From assembly GCA_030704615.1 (NCBI GenBank), contig CM060731.1, positions 92,546,756-92,610,755 on the forward strand: 64,000 nt of DNA. Direction: 5' to 3'. How positions within the stretch are numbered: position 1 is the first letter of the stretch; each line of letters starts with the position of its first letter. Below the pieces are notes generated by a model. That model ran no database searches. It was not told the origin of the DNA and was given only the letters and a program-made list of their open reading frames with translations. Source of the DNA: Takakia lepidozioides (Eukaryota; Streptophyta; Takakiopsida; Takakiales; Takakiaceae). Position numbers and translations under genes: made by a program. Shown piece by piece: positions 35,400 through 47,800 of the stretch.

Positions 35400-36065
35400 C
35401 TGCCTCTGCACAAATCATGCATATATCCTTGTCTTGTTGCCAATGCGATCATCGCACTCCACGACACCACATCTCGTTGAGCCACAGTCGAACACTACCT
35501 TCGCATCTTTAATGCTTCCGCATTCAGCATACATGTCCACCAGGGCGGTGTTCAGAACGACAAACCCTACAAGCTGGACCATGGACCTTCCATGTCACTT
35601 CCAGGTGGAGGCAATACATATTAAAATATCTATTCCACCAAGGCCACATTTTCTTTACATGTTTTTGTGAAACACATGTCAGCAAATGTGGCCCTGAATC
35701 ACGGGTGCAATCAATGCGCAGTGGTTCATGGAGTCGTTGAGTCGACTACATATTCACTTTAATGAATAAATATCTTTATTCCATTAATCAAATTATGAAT
35801 GAAAATTTCTAGTCGCATGTGCAGTAATTAGAACCACTTGTAATTTCCGCTTTTTCAAAATTTCTGTATTTACGTAATTAAGTAAATAGCCCGGATTTTT
35901 GCTATGACTTCGGAGTCGTTGACCCCACTTCTGCCCGCCGTCTGAAATGCCCCCGTGGGCCCACATTGTCCATTTCGACTCTCCAGTAGTCCCGCTTACT
36001 GCCAAGTGGTTCCGGAGTGGTTGGCGGACACCCAGTCTATTCGGAAAAGACACGAATGCTTCTAG
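35400..36065. repeat. Inner part of the left inverted-repeat arm
   Basis: This is the reverse complement of 40570-41215. Landmarks are 'cttgtagggtttgtcgttct' (reverse), the 'acatgcgactagaaattttc' region and the 'tgccaagtggttccggagtg' region. It ends at about 36065, where gypsy-related sequence begins. Together with the PPR stretch it forms an arm of nearly 2 kb. Confidence 0.85.
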
Positions 36066-36850
36066 TGGTTGGCCTCCACATCCACCTTATTTGCACACTC
36101 AGTGGCAATTCTTGCCTCAAACTCTTGCCTGAGCTCCTCCCTCAATGCTGCCAGTTGTGTGGAAGGAACATGGGATTTCACATAAGTGCCCAACAGGTTG
36201 AGAGTCCTACTGATGGAACTCATAAGCATGGCCTGCGGTGGGTCTTCATGGAGAACTTGCTGTTGTTCTCCCTGATTCTCCACAGTTTGATGTCTCACAA
36301 ACCAATCAGGCCAGGATCCTACAAGATCTTCTCCCTGAGCAACCTGATCCTCCACAGGTGCTGCAGTGCCTTTGCACTCTACCCTTTGAACCTCCTCCAC
36401 AGGTTTGGGCATGATTAGCACAACAGGAATTTCTTTGGTCAGACCCTGTATCTCTGGTGCTACTGGTTCTCTGACCATGCCAGAGTTTCATAGAGAAGGT
36501 CACCCTTCTCAATTTCTGCCACTACCTGCTCTGTAGTGGGGATGTCCAACCCTTCTCCTTCCACAGCAATAGGCTCTGGTGTAACAATATGTACTATCTG
36601 AGTTACCTCTGGGGCAACTGAGTCAACTGGCTGTGATGGTTGTGGTACTGAAGTGACTTCTTCCTCCTTCTCCAAAGGTCGTGCTTCCAGCAATAACAGC
36701 CCCCTGTGCTGCTGTTCCCTATCCTGCACAAGAGCTATGGAAACATCATCTGGTGGTTTCCTTGTAGCTAGTGGATCTGCCTCTACCGTCACATCCCGCT
36801 TCTGTCTCTTAGACTGGTGCTACCCCTCCAATCCCCTTCACCTTGTGAAG
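36062..36850 (-). pseudogene. gypsy element downstream domain (coiled, Glu-rich), minus strand
   Basis: Minus-strand ORFs 36460-36792 and 36062-36478 match the region after the big pol ORF at 53100-53480. Shared strings are VTSVPQPSQPVDS, GEGLDIPTTEQVVAEIEKG and DLLYE. The remaining part (LREELRQEFEARIATECANK) is probably a coiled coil. It is the 3' end of the minus-strand gypsy element that continues to 40690. No function can be assigned. Confidence 0.65.
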
Positions 36851-36851
36851 A

Positions 36852-37746
36852 GCCAATGGGGGTAAAATTGAGAAGGCAACAGCCAATCAGAAATGTGGAT
36901 TTCATGCAGGTGGTTCCCTCCAAGAAACAAGAACAAGAAATTAGAAAAGTTATGAGCGGAAGAGTCGGGGTTGCTCCGAATAACCAGCGTTTTGACGGGA
37001 GGGGCAATCAAAGTTATAGCTTTGTAGTTATGGCGGATATCACAGATTATACGCTCGCCTTACTTCTTACGCAGTGGCGCAAGGACGGACGGGTTGAGAG
37101 TACATTCTCTCTCACTCATTACTTGCAAGCCCCACAGGCTTAAACTCACTTACCCGTTCCTTTCTGTGCCAACCATACTTTCATGCTCTACGCCCTGCAA
37201 GCTTTCCTACAACTATTCCAAACAAGGCCTTCTTGTTTGTCTGGGATGAAGAGAATTAGGGGAATGGAGGATATCAGGATGAAGAGCACCACGATTCTGC
37301 AGAAGCAAACAATTGCTATACGCAGTGCAGCTGCTAAAGGAGTTGCGATTGGAAGGGCTGCTACGCAAGGAATGGTCTTTGCATCATCGGAAGTTCATGA
37401 TTCAATTCATTCAGAACTTTGAGCCTCGGACAGGAGTTACACAGGTGAGGGGAGTAGATATAGAGATTACTCCCCAGTACTTGCAGCAACTATTTGAATT
37501 GCCAAATACTGAACGTTCTGTTTGCCATGAAACAGAACCAACGGTACCTTAGCAGGTCATTCACGGAGGAGGTACTGAAAGCCTTGAGGGGAGAGGATGT
37601 GGCTTCGGCGGAGTTGATGTACAATGGTCTGGTAGAAGAGATGAAGCGGTTACAAAACACTACTGCTAAGTCCCCGATCATTGTGCCTGGCCCAATAATT
37701 GCGCAAATTATCCTTGATTCTTGTTTGCTTGATGCGCGAGAACGCA
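36852..37746 (+). pseudogene. Inverted ~0.9-kb segment inside the minus-strand gypsy element
   Basis: Plus-strand ORFs (36817-37143, 37183-37422, 37313-37552, 37494-37784) match residues ~860-1180 of the pol ORF at 49486-53196: ADITDYTLALLLTQ, KSTTILQKQTIAI, LQQLFELP, SRSFTEEVLKALRGED and SPIIVPGPIIAQIILDS. Both sides of this segment match the same element on the minus strand, so the segment is inverted in place. Stops and frame changes break it. Confidence 0.8.
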
Positions 37747-40690
37747 ATGGGCCCGCAATTAGTTTCAGCTGCTGTACCGGGTAGGTACTTCGACGGCCCA
37801 ATTTAACTTTTTGCATGATGACACCCACTATCGCTGTATATTCAAAGCGGAGTTCTTTGCCCCTTATGCCACGTGTTTGAACTCAAACACTTCCCCATCT
37901 CCCTATGTCCGCGTGGCATATTCTCCGAGTTTGACTTCCGAACTGCCGTTACACACTCTGGCCACTTTTTTGACGTTAACCCGCGTCCACCTGTCACTGA
38001 CCCTATGGACTGTGCAACTTGTGTGGGCTGTGTTGGGCTGTGTCAAACTGTGACGAGCTGTAATAGGCTGTGTGATGCTGTGTCACGCTGTGGTGAGCTG
38101 TGATAGGCTGTGTCACACTGTGGTGTGATGACTGTGTGAACACCCGTGTTCTACGCTCAGGCCATACACATTCGGCTTTACGACAAGTGTTTCCTGCTCC
38201 ATTGGTGTTACTGGTGTAACCTGTGACTGCTTCTGTGTTTCAAGATGTAAATCATGTTGCAATGGTTTATCATGGATACCACTGTATCCCTTCAGCTTAT
38301 TGGCATTTACTCTTCTAAGCATCTCCTTGTTAATGGTTTGTAACATGGCTTTGTTGTTATCATACATCTTCTGTATGACATAAGGTCCTTTCCATGGTGA
38401 CTTAAGCGTAGAAGCTTTAATCTTGCAACCACAGTACCAAATCTCCCGTCTTAAAAGTTTTCAATTTACCTTCATCAAATTGATCCTTCCTCTTCATCTG
38501 AATTCTGGTCATGTTATCTGGTGCATCAGCACGTACTTCTTCCACATGATATAATTCATGTTTCCCGACTTTAATTGAATCCTCCAATTCCATTCTCTTT
38601 CCCCATTCTGTTCTCATAGTAGGCAATAAGAATTCCACTGGTAGTAAAGCTTCCATACCATAAACTAATTGGAATGGTGTATACTTGGTTGTGACTTTAT
38701 ATGAAGTCCTGTATGACCACAAAGCTGTCAGCAGCTTTGTATCCCAATCTGTTCTGTTTGCATTGACTATCTTAGCCAAAATAGTGTATAGTATTTTGTT
38801 GGTGGCCTCTGCCAGCCCATTACCCTGTGGGTAATAGGTTGTACTCTAACTGTGCACAATCATGAACTCTTTAGTCAATAATTCTATGGTCTCATTAATG
38901 AAGTGACTTCCCTGGTCACTAATAAATTCCAGGGGACAGCCAAATCTTGTAAGTATGTTCTCATACAGGAACCTTGCTGTAGACTTAGTTGTGTTGTCCC
39001 TCAAAGCCTTAGCTTCCACCCACTTTGTAGTATAATCAGTGGCTGTGATTATATACTTGTTCTGTGTATTCCTGGCTGGTGGGTTTATTGGTCCAACAAA
39101 GTCTAGTCCCCATTTCTGGAATGGTTCAGTAGGCATCGTAGGATGCAAAGCCATCTTTCCAGATCTTTGCAAAGGTCCTAGCCTCTGACACTCATCACAA
39201 CTCTTGCAATACTTGTGTACTTCCTTGAACAGAGTAGGCCACCAGTAACCCGCAAGTAGTATTTTTCTACTGGTAGTCTCCTCTCCAAAATGAGCTCCAG
39301 CCACTCATTTATGAACTTCTTCCAAAACTTTATTTACTTCATGGTGGTACAAGCATCGTTTAAGAACTCCATCAGGTCCTAGCTTATACAATCTGCCACC
39401 TATCATAGTGTAGGGTAAAGCCTTGATAGCTATTCTCTTCCTCTGTTCCTTCCCATAACTGGGTGGGCACTGACCATTAGTAAGGTAGTATCTGATTGGC
39501 CACTGCCAATCTAACCAATCATCTGCACTTCCTTGCACCTCCACTACAAATAAACTCGCATAAGGTAGTTGGTCGTCTACTCCCGTGGCGGGATCTCCTG
39601 TTGATAGGCGTGACAAGTGATCTGCCACAAGATGCAAACGGCCAGGCTTGTAAACAACTTCGAATTCAAACTCGTGCAAGATTATTAACCATCTTGCTAT
39701 CCTGCCACTTATCAAAGGCTTGTTCACCAGATAAATCAAAGCCTGATGATCCACATAAAACATAAACTTCCTTCCCAATAGGTAATGCCTGAATTTCTTG
39801 ACTGCATAAATCATTGCCAATGCTTCTCTTTCAGTGGTGCTATAGTTCATTTAAGCACTATTCAAAATCCTGCTAGCATAGTACACAGGTGAATCTATGT
39901 TCCCTGTGACATTTTGGGCTAACACAGCTCCCAATGCTTCTCCTGAGGCATCACAGTGTACATGGAATATTACATGCCAGTGAGGGTTAATCAGCACAGG
40001 TGTAGTTGTTACTGACAATGTAAGTGCCTCAAATGCTTGTTGACATTCAGCTGTCCATGCAAACACTGCATCCTTCTTCAAAAGCTTGTTCAATGGAGCT
40101 GCCATCTGTGCATACCGTTTGACAAACCTTCTATAATAAGTAGTTTGTCCAAGGAACCTCCTTAGACCCTTCACGTTACTTGGTGGTGGTGAGGCTTTAA
40201 TAGCCTCTATCTTTCTAGGATCCACAAGCAGTCCCTTCTTACACACAATGTGTTCCAGTAGTACCCCTGAGTTCACACAGAAAGTACACTTTTCCGGATT
40301 CAGACCAAGACCTCTCATCCTGCATCTGGCCAAACATAATTCCAACTTCTGCAAATGCTCATTCTTAGAGCTGTACACACTGAAGTCATCTAAGAACACT
40401 TGCATGAAATCATCCAGATACTCATGGAAGAATTCACTTATCACCCTCTGGAAAGTTGTTGGTGCATTACAAAGTCCAAAAGGCATGACTTTGTATGCAT
40501 AAGCACCCCAGTCTATGATGAAAGCTGTCTTTCCCTGGTCTTCTTCCGCCACTTGCACTTGGTTATACCCACTGAAGCCACTAGAAGCATTCGTGTCTTT
40601 TCCGAATCGACTGGGTGTCCGCCAACCACTCCGGAACCACTTGGCAGTAAGCGGGACTACTGGAGAGTCGAAACGGACAATGTGGGCCAC
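37747..40690 (-). pseudogene. gypsy RT-RNaseH-IN, minus strand, several stops
   Basis: One reading frame on the minus strand runs from 40690 to about 38417 with in-frame stops at about 39851, 39305 and 38846. RT: MPFGLCNAPTTFQRVI and the catalytic VFLDDF (40385-40393). RNase H: HVHCDASGEALG (catalytic Asp kept) and STTEREALAMIYAVKKF. Integrase: EETTSRKILLAGYWWP, CKSCDECQR, GLDFVGPINPP, FISDQGSHF and TKYTPFQLVYGMEALLP. The E of the DDE triad falls in the broken stretch near 38820. A frameshift near 38420 precedes KLKGYSGIHDKPLQHDLH. RT begins only at ASSGFSGYNQVQV, where the inverted-repeat arm starts, so gag, protease and half of RT are missing. It belongs to the same family as 49486-53196. 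Confidence 0.9.
37990..38140 (-). repeat. 10-bp GGCTGTGATA-type tandem repeats
   Basis: Imperfect 10-base units (ggctgtgata, tgctgtgtca, gagctgtaat) run in tandem downstream of integrase in the minus-strand element. They are the reverse complement of the TATCACAGCC units at 51451-51690 and 63795-64000. Confidence 0.8.
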
Positions 40691-41215
40691 GGAGGCATTT
40701 CAGACGGCAGGCAGAAGTGGGGTCAACGACTCCAGAGTCGTAGCAAAAATCCGGGCTATTTAATTAATTACGTAAATACATAAAATTTGAAAAAGCAGAA
40801 ATTACAAGTGGTTCTAATTACTGCACATGCGACTAGAAATTTTCATTCATAATTTGATCAATGGAATAAATATATTTATTCATTAAAGTGAATATGTAGT
40901 TGACTCAACGACTCCATGAACCACTGCACATTGATTGCACCCGTGATTCAGGGCCACATTTATTGACGTGTGTTTCACAAAAACAAGTAAAGAAAACGTG
41001 GCTTTGGTGGAATAGATATTTTAATATGTATTGCCTCCACCTGGAAGTGACATGGAAGGTCCATGGTCCAGCTTGTAGGGTTTGTCGTTCTGAACACCGC
41101 CCTGGTGGACATGTATGCTGAATGCGGAAGCATTAAAGATGCGAAGGTAGTGTTCGACTGTGGCTCAACGAGATGTGGTGTCGTGGAGTGCGATGATCGC
41201 ATTGGCAACAAGACA
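40570..41215. repeat. Inner part of the right inverted-repeat arm
   Basis: This is the reverse complement of 35400-36065 with modest divergence. It begins exactly where gypsy RT similarity ends and leads into the right PPR pseudogene. Confidence 0.85.
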
Positions 41216-42330
41216 AGGATGTATGCATGATTTGTGCAGAGGCAGTGATAGCTGAAGGAGCAGGATAGAGTGTGGGTCCATATTCATCCAAGAGGGTCGG
41301 ATTTCAAGCTCCAGATTACCTATGGATCCCTGTGGAAGGATAGCTACAAGAAACCTCCATGGGTAGATGGTTAGCTGGAAGCGGCAGCTGTAGCGGCACA
41401 ATTGATAAAATCAGGCACCTCAACCATGACCACAGCTTCTAGAAGAGGATCAAGAGAGGGAGTCCACAATGCCTCTTCTGGCACTTATGGGTATGTGAAG
41501 ATGCTTTATGAGGCAGGCAAACTGAAAGAGGATCTACAGATTTAAACCAAAGAGGCATTTCAGCAGATGTAGATACGTATGTGTGTCTCTTGCATAAGTG
41601 CATCAAGATGAAAGGCCTAGAAGTTGGAAAGCGGGTGCAGACTCACATTGTCCAAAGTGGATTCACACCGACGTTTTTCTACTCAACAACCTTGTCAACA
41701 TGTATGTTAAGGGGAGCATCATGGATGATCACCAAGTGTTCAACACAGAATGCCTCAACGATCTTTGATCACGTGGAATATAATGTTGGCAGGATTACCA
41801 AGCATGGGCGTTGTACGACTGCTTTGGAGACCTGTGAGCAAATGATGCGCGAAGGGGTGAAGCCCAACCACATCGCGTTTGTATGTGGTTCCAATGCATG
41901 TGCAAGCCTGGAAAAGGGGAACGAGGTCCATGGTGACATCGGTCAAAGCTGGAATTGCACCGGATGTCATTCTGAACACTACCATGACCTGGACATGTAT
42001 GCCAAATGTGGATGCATTGAGGATGCAAAGGGAGTTTTGACACTATGGCTGAACGAGATGTGGTGTTGTGGAGTGCGATGCTTGCAGGGTATGCACAACA
42101 GGGACGTGGGATGGAGGCTTTGGAGACCTATGATCCAATGATGGGGGAGGGGGTGAAGCCCGGCCACTTTGTGTGCATTTGCAATGCTTGTGCAAGCCTG
42201 GCAGCCCTGGACAAGGGCAAAGAGGTGCATGGGGATATCATCAAAGCTGGAATTGTACCAAATGTCATTCTGAACACTGCCCTGGCAGCTCTGGAAAAGG
42301 GGAAAGAGGTCCATGGAGACCTATGATCCA
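41100..42330 (+). pseudogene. PPR (PLS-class) pseudogene, right arm
   Basis: This is the plus-strand counterpart of 34131-35243, with ORFs at 41581-42141 and 42045-42326: LLHKCIKMKGLEVGKRVQTH, DMYAKCGCIEDAKG, RDVVLWSAMLAGYAQQGRG, VKPGHFVCICNACASLAALD and KGKEVHGDIIKAGIVPNVIL. Codons for MYAECGSIKDAKVVFD appear at about 41110-41155. Frames shift between motifs, so it is not translatable as a whole. Confidence 0.85.
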
Positions 42331-44060
42331 ATGATGGGGGAGGGGGTGAAGCCCGGCCACTTTGTGTGCATTTGCAATGCTTGTGCAAGCCTGGCAGCCC
42401 TGGACAAGCGCAAAGAGGTGCATGGGGATATCATCAAAGCTGGAATTGTACCAAATGTCATTCTGAACACTGCCCTGGCAGCTCTGGAAAAGGGGAAAGA
42501 GGTCCATGGCGACATCTTCAGAGCTGGAATTGTACCAAATGTCAGTCTGAACCATACCTTGGTGGACATGTATGCGAAATGTGGGTGCATCGAGCCTGGA
42601 CGAGGGGAAAGAGGTGCATGGGGTATCATCAAAGTTGAAATTGTACCAAATGTCATTATGAACACTGCCCTGGCAGCTCTGGAAAAAGGGGAAAGAGGTC
42701 CATGGCGACATCTTCAGAGCTGGAATTGTACCAAATGTCATTCTGAACCATACCCTAGTGGACATGTATGAAAATGTGGGTGCATTGAGCCCTGGACAAG
42801 GGCAAAGCGGTGCATGGGGTATCATCAAAGCTGGAATTGTACCAAATGTCATTATGAACACTGCCCTGGCAGCTCTGGAAAAGGGGAAAGAGGTCCATGG
42901 TGACATCTTCAGAGCTGGAATTGTACCAAATGTCATTCTGAACCATACCCTGGTGGACATGTTTGCAAAATGTGGGTGCAAAGGGATCTAGGATCTAGGA
43001 TGCAAAGGGAGTGTTCGACACTATGGCTGAACGAGATGTGGTGTCATGTAGTGCGATGCTTGCAAGGTATGCACGGCAGGGACGTGGGATGGAGGCTTTG
43101 GAGACCTATGAGCAAAGGATGGGGGAAGCACATCATGTTTGTGTGCATTTGCAATGCTTGTGCAAGCCTGGTAGCCGGCCTGGAGAAGGGCAAGAGGTGC
43201 ATGGGGATATCATCAAAGCTGGAATTGTGCCAAATGTCAATCTGAACACTGCTCTGGCAGCTTTGGAAACGGGCGACATCTTCAGGGTTGGAATTGTACC
43301 AGATGTCATTCTGAACAAAACCCTGGTGAACATATTTGCAAAATGTGGGTGCATCTAGGATGCAAAGGGAGTGTTCGACACTATGGCTGAACGAGATGTG
43401 GTGTCGTGGAGTGCGATGCTTGCATGGTATGCACGGTAGGGACGGAGCAGGGACGTAGGATGGAGGCTTTGGAGACCTATGAGCAATGCAAGCACATCAT
43501 GTTTGTGTGCATTTGCAATGCTTGTGCAAGCCTAGCAGCCGGCCTGGAGAAGGGCAAGAGGTGCATGGGGATATCATCAAAGCTGGAATTGTGCCAAATG
43601 TCAATCTGAACACTGCCCTGGCAGCTTTGGAACTGGGGAAAGATGTGCATGGCGACATCTTCAGAGCTGGAATTGTACCAGATGACATTCGGAACAATAC
43701 CCTGGTGAACATGTTTGCATAATGTGGGTGCATCTAGGATGCAAAGGGAGTGTTCGACACTATAGCTGAACGACATGTGGTGTCGTGGAGTGCGATATGA
43801 TGTGCTTGCAGGGTATGCACAACAGGGATGTGGAATGGAGGCTTTGGAGACCTATAAGCAATGCAAGCATCATGTTTGTGTACATTTGCAATGCTTGTGC
43901 AAGCCTAGCAGCCGGCCTGGAGAAGGGCAAAGAGGTGCATGGAGATATCATCAAAGCTGGAATTGTACCAAATGTCAATCTGAACACTGCCCTGGCAGCT
44001 TTGGAAAAGGGGAAAGAGGTCCACATGGCGACATCTTCAGAGTTGGAATTGTACAAACTT
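42120..44060 (+). repeat. Tandemly amplified PPR fragment
   Basis: A fragment coding for CNACASLAALDKGKEVHGD, IIKAGIVPNVILNTALAALE and HTLVDMYAKCG is repeated many times (starts near 42170, 42360, 42480, 42600, 42690, 42830, 43140, 43500 and 43880). Units differ in length and frame. Several also include the MAERDVVSWSAML stretch (43020, 43385, 43760). This goes beyond the left arm, which has only two or three such units. It looks like slippage or unequal exchange acting on a dead PPR gene. Confidence 0.85.
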
Positions 44061-44830
44061 AAGCTCCAGCAGGAAATTCCATTGTCTTGCTCACAGCCCG
44101 CGCCAACTGAAGCCGAGCACTCTCAGGTTCCGCCCCTTCCTCTTTCGGTTTTCTTCGTTTTTTTAGTTTGTTTTCACATCTTCCGCCTAGCTGCCCTGGA
44201 AGTGCATGGTTGCATCGCAAAAGCACGAGTTGTTGACAAGAATGATCAAGGTCAGAGTGGTTAGAAAGGAGCCAGGTCGTTGCTGCATTCAGATTGCTTG
44301 CCAGGACAGGGTGCACACCTCGCTGTAGATAACAGGTTGCATCTCGGAATTAAGGAAATCCATGCTGAGCTGAGAAGATTGTCTGAGCAGATAAAGTGCC
44401 TTCAAAACATTTCACCATGTTTTCCCGTCTTATGGAATTCGTGTTCATTTGTTCATCGTGTTTCATGTTGATTTCTGCAAGTTACTGGTTGAGTGAACCT
44501 TAGATAGTTTGCAATGCGTGTGCAAAGCCGGCAGCTCTGGAGAAGGCTGCTTGTGCATGTCATTCTTAGGCATTGGTTGGATTTGGTTTCATTGTTGTTC
44601 CATGGCACTCCATACTTGGTTTTGTTTTGTTTTCATTGTTGTTCCACGATTGTTGCGATGGTGGTTGCGCTGCTCGTGGCGGATGGTGGTTTTCATTCCG
44701 ATGTTGGTTCTCACGATTTTCGGGAATGACACAGTGACAACGAGCCCGGCACGCTGGTGGTATCATCGATAGCTCCAACTCATCGCATGTTTGGATCGCC
44801 CAACTTGGGGCGGGAGGGCAAACTAAAACC
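44061..44830. other. Unassigned sequence between PPR repeats and copy 2
   Basis: Short ORFs only. A stretch around 44630-44700 repeats 'ttttcattgttgttcc'. I see nothing else that I can support. Confidence 0.4.
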
Positions 44831-44898
44831 TTTTGTTGGTGGACGGGAGGACCTGCAGCGAGAGTACGACAGACATTGGGGAGGTTGGTGCAGGCGGC

Positions 44899-47800
44899 AT
44901 GGCAGGTGAAGGGCGTGAGGACATGAGGACAGCAGATCCGGCAATGGAGGTTGTTGATGCACATGCAGTAGGGCCCGCCCACGCAAAGAAGAAGAAGAAA
45001 GCCAAACACATGCAATCCCCCGCGAGAGAGCCGTCACGGGCTGCGGAGGGGGGAGTGAGCAGTGCGCGCGAGGGTGTCAGTTCTCCTCAATCAAAGGTGG
45101 TCGTCCTGGAGGGCTCCCCTGCTGCTAGCCCTAGTAAGAAACAGAAAGCCCGTGAGAGGGCAAAAGAGAGGGCAAAAGAACAGGCGAGACAGAAGGCTAG
45201 CCAGGAGGAAAGAGAAAAGGCCACTGAAGAGGCCAGGGGTGCCGAAATGACAGATGCCCATGTAAGCGAGGGACGCACAGATACGGTGGATCCCTCCAAG
45301 ACACCACAAAGAGGCAGTAACACACCGGTTACACCATCGCGGACAAGAGCAGCCCCCGCAATTACCCATACGGTGGAGAGTGGAGGAGAGGAAATAACAC
45401 CACAAAGAGCACGGATTGTGCAAGTTCGAGGTGAAGCCGGGGAGATGGCAGTAGAGTCGGGGAGAGTGCTCGAGGTGGTTTCGCCGGTGGTTGACCATGT
45501 TGAGGAGGACGACACCGAGCTTTCTGACCAAGATGACATCCTCCCGGACATCCCCAGGCCCCAAACCCGCAGCATACAGGCTAGATTTGGCAGTCCTGGT
45601 GGGCTGCCGGAGAACCCCTCTGCAGCAGACGTCATGTCGGAGGCGGATATGAAGTTGGCCGCTTCCAAGATGTTGGAGGCAACCCACAGCAACATTGGCA
45701 GGGTGCTGGGGGGCATGGTGTACCCGGCCAAGCTTTGAATTCCCCTTTGCCGCTTGGTGTCTTTGCAGGTGGTGAGACCTGCCCTCCCAGGCGATATCGA
45801 CAAGCTGAAATTCTCTTTCCGGGATGGATATCGAATGGGGTCTGCCGCATTTTACGTTTCCATTGAGAACGGCCACGGAGCTTCCCGTGCCCACACTTCC
45901 GATGAGGTGGACAAATGGGGTCCCCATTGGCAAAGGCGAAATGAGGAGTTCGAGAGATCGATTGCTACTGATCCTCTTTTCCAGCACTTGTCCGGAAAGA
46001 TGTTTTACGTGTGGGACGGCAATCATCGCCTCCTGGCATGGATGGAGCACATAGCCGAGGCCCACCCCAACGACCTCGATTGGCATTTCGCCGTGGAGTG
46101 TGTTGTGCTGAAGGTTGCGGGGCCCAAAGATCGCAGTCTTCTCAAAGCTGCAATGGCGGACATCAACTCGTAAGTTACAACGCCTCTTGCTTTTGGACCC
46201 AAAATTTGTAAGTCATTTCATTGCGAATCCTCATATTTGTTCAAAATTCCCATTTCAGTATTGTTTGATGGAAATGTGGCATTGCAAGGTGACTGAGAAT
46301 GCCTTCATTGCCACCAACTTGTCCCATATGCTCTTCCGAGTGAAGGATGTCGGGAAGCAGGGGGTGCAAGAGTTTGCCAATTCGCTCAGTGCCGACCTCC
46401 TGCGCAAGTCGGAGACAAAGGCAAACAAAACCTGGTATAGGCTGAGCATGGACGCCATGGAGGACTACATATTTTGGGTAAAGCTCCTGACTGTTTTGTT
46501 GAGCTAATCTGTCTCTCCTCCCCCAATAGAAGAAAAAGTGTTGAGCAGGATCTCTAATCTTATGTGCGCATTCTTGACAGACGAAAATTCAGCAGGATTT
46601 GGCACATGCGTGGAGGTTCTACATGGAGTCAGAGGAGAAGAATCTAACCCTCCCGGCACTCGAATCGTATCTCAAAGCTGCGGAGGCCAGGGCCCGCATA
46701 AAGTACAAATCGCGGATGGTAAAGTACGTGGCCATAGCTGATCCCGCCCTTGGTGCCGACTTTCTGGTGGAGGTGGGGAAGCACTACTCCCGCGCTCTGA
46801 AGCCCACGATGACATTGGAGAAGCTCCATCGTCTAGCCACATCCTGTGTGGATGCAACAGAAAAGGTGATACATTCTTAACCAAATTGTGGTGGCAACAA
46901 CTCGTTTTTGTGGGTTTGGCGCTTACGAATATGCTGGGTGGTTGGACAGACCCGGTGGCTCCAAATCTGGAATGGTTCCCAAAGTACAAAGGACATGTGG
47001 AGCTTCCCCAAACCGGACAAACTGTCTGACCCGACATTCGACATGTGGATGAACCGCATGACATGGTGGTTTCAGGTACTTCCCCACGCTTCGTTTGGCG
47101 CTTCTACTCTTGTAGGGGGTGGATTCATTGTATTTTTTCAAGAAAGCGATCTGATGGAGAATCTCCACAGGTGACGACGAATGCGCAAGAGCAGCTGGAC
47201 ACACAAGCACATCAGTTCAAGATGGAGATTTCTCCTGCAACAGAGAGCCTACGCGACTATGTGACGAGGTACTTTCTGCTGTACAAAACCGACCTATTCT
47301 TTCGGGAGATACCCCATGCCCGCCGGAGCCACGAGTTCACCGACCAGCCGAACGCGGACAAAGCAGCAATGCGCCTTCTGTACAGGTACATACGCGATGC
47401 CTTCCTTTCAAGTCCTTGCATTTCAGGATGTTAGAGGCCTCATGTGGCGCATAAAAATTGATCCTTGGAAAAATGGCGCCGAATTTCTAGTCCAGGGCAC
47501 CCAAAATGGCTAAGTCCCTAGAGTGGCAGGCACCGAAAACCAAAATTCGGCGCCATTTTTCCATTTCAAGGCCCAGTCAGTTCTGGGACTTAGCCATTTT
47601 CGGGCCGGACCTGGGAAAATGGCGCCGAATTTCCAGTTCAGGGCTCCCAAAATGGCTAAGTCCCTAGGGTGGCAGGCACCGAAAACCGAAATTCGGCGCC
47701 ATTTTTCCAATTCCAGGGCCAGTCAGTTCAGGGACTTAGGCATTTTCGGCCCGGACCTGGGAAAATGGCGCCGAATTTCCAGTTCAGGGCTCCCAAAATG

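Noticed and set aside
34083-42981. Ser/His/Thr-rich ORFs antisense to the PPR sequences
   Set aside because: They are the complementary strand of the PPR repeats, where MYAKCG-type motifs on the other strand give the real reading.
45091-46086. 331-codon minus-strand ORF
   Set aside because: It lies opposite exons a and b of the ParB-like/methyltransferase gene, whose splice sites and second copy support the plus strand. It is an antisense shadow.
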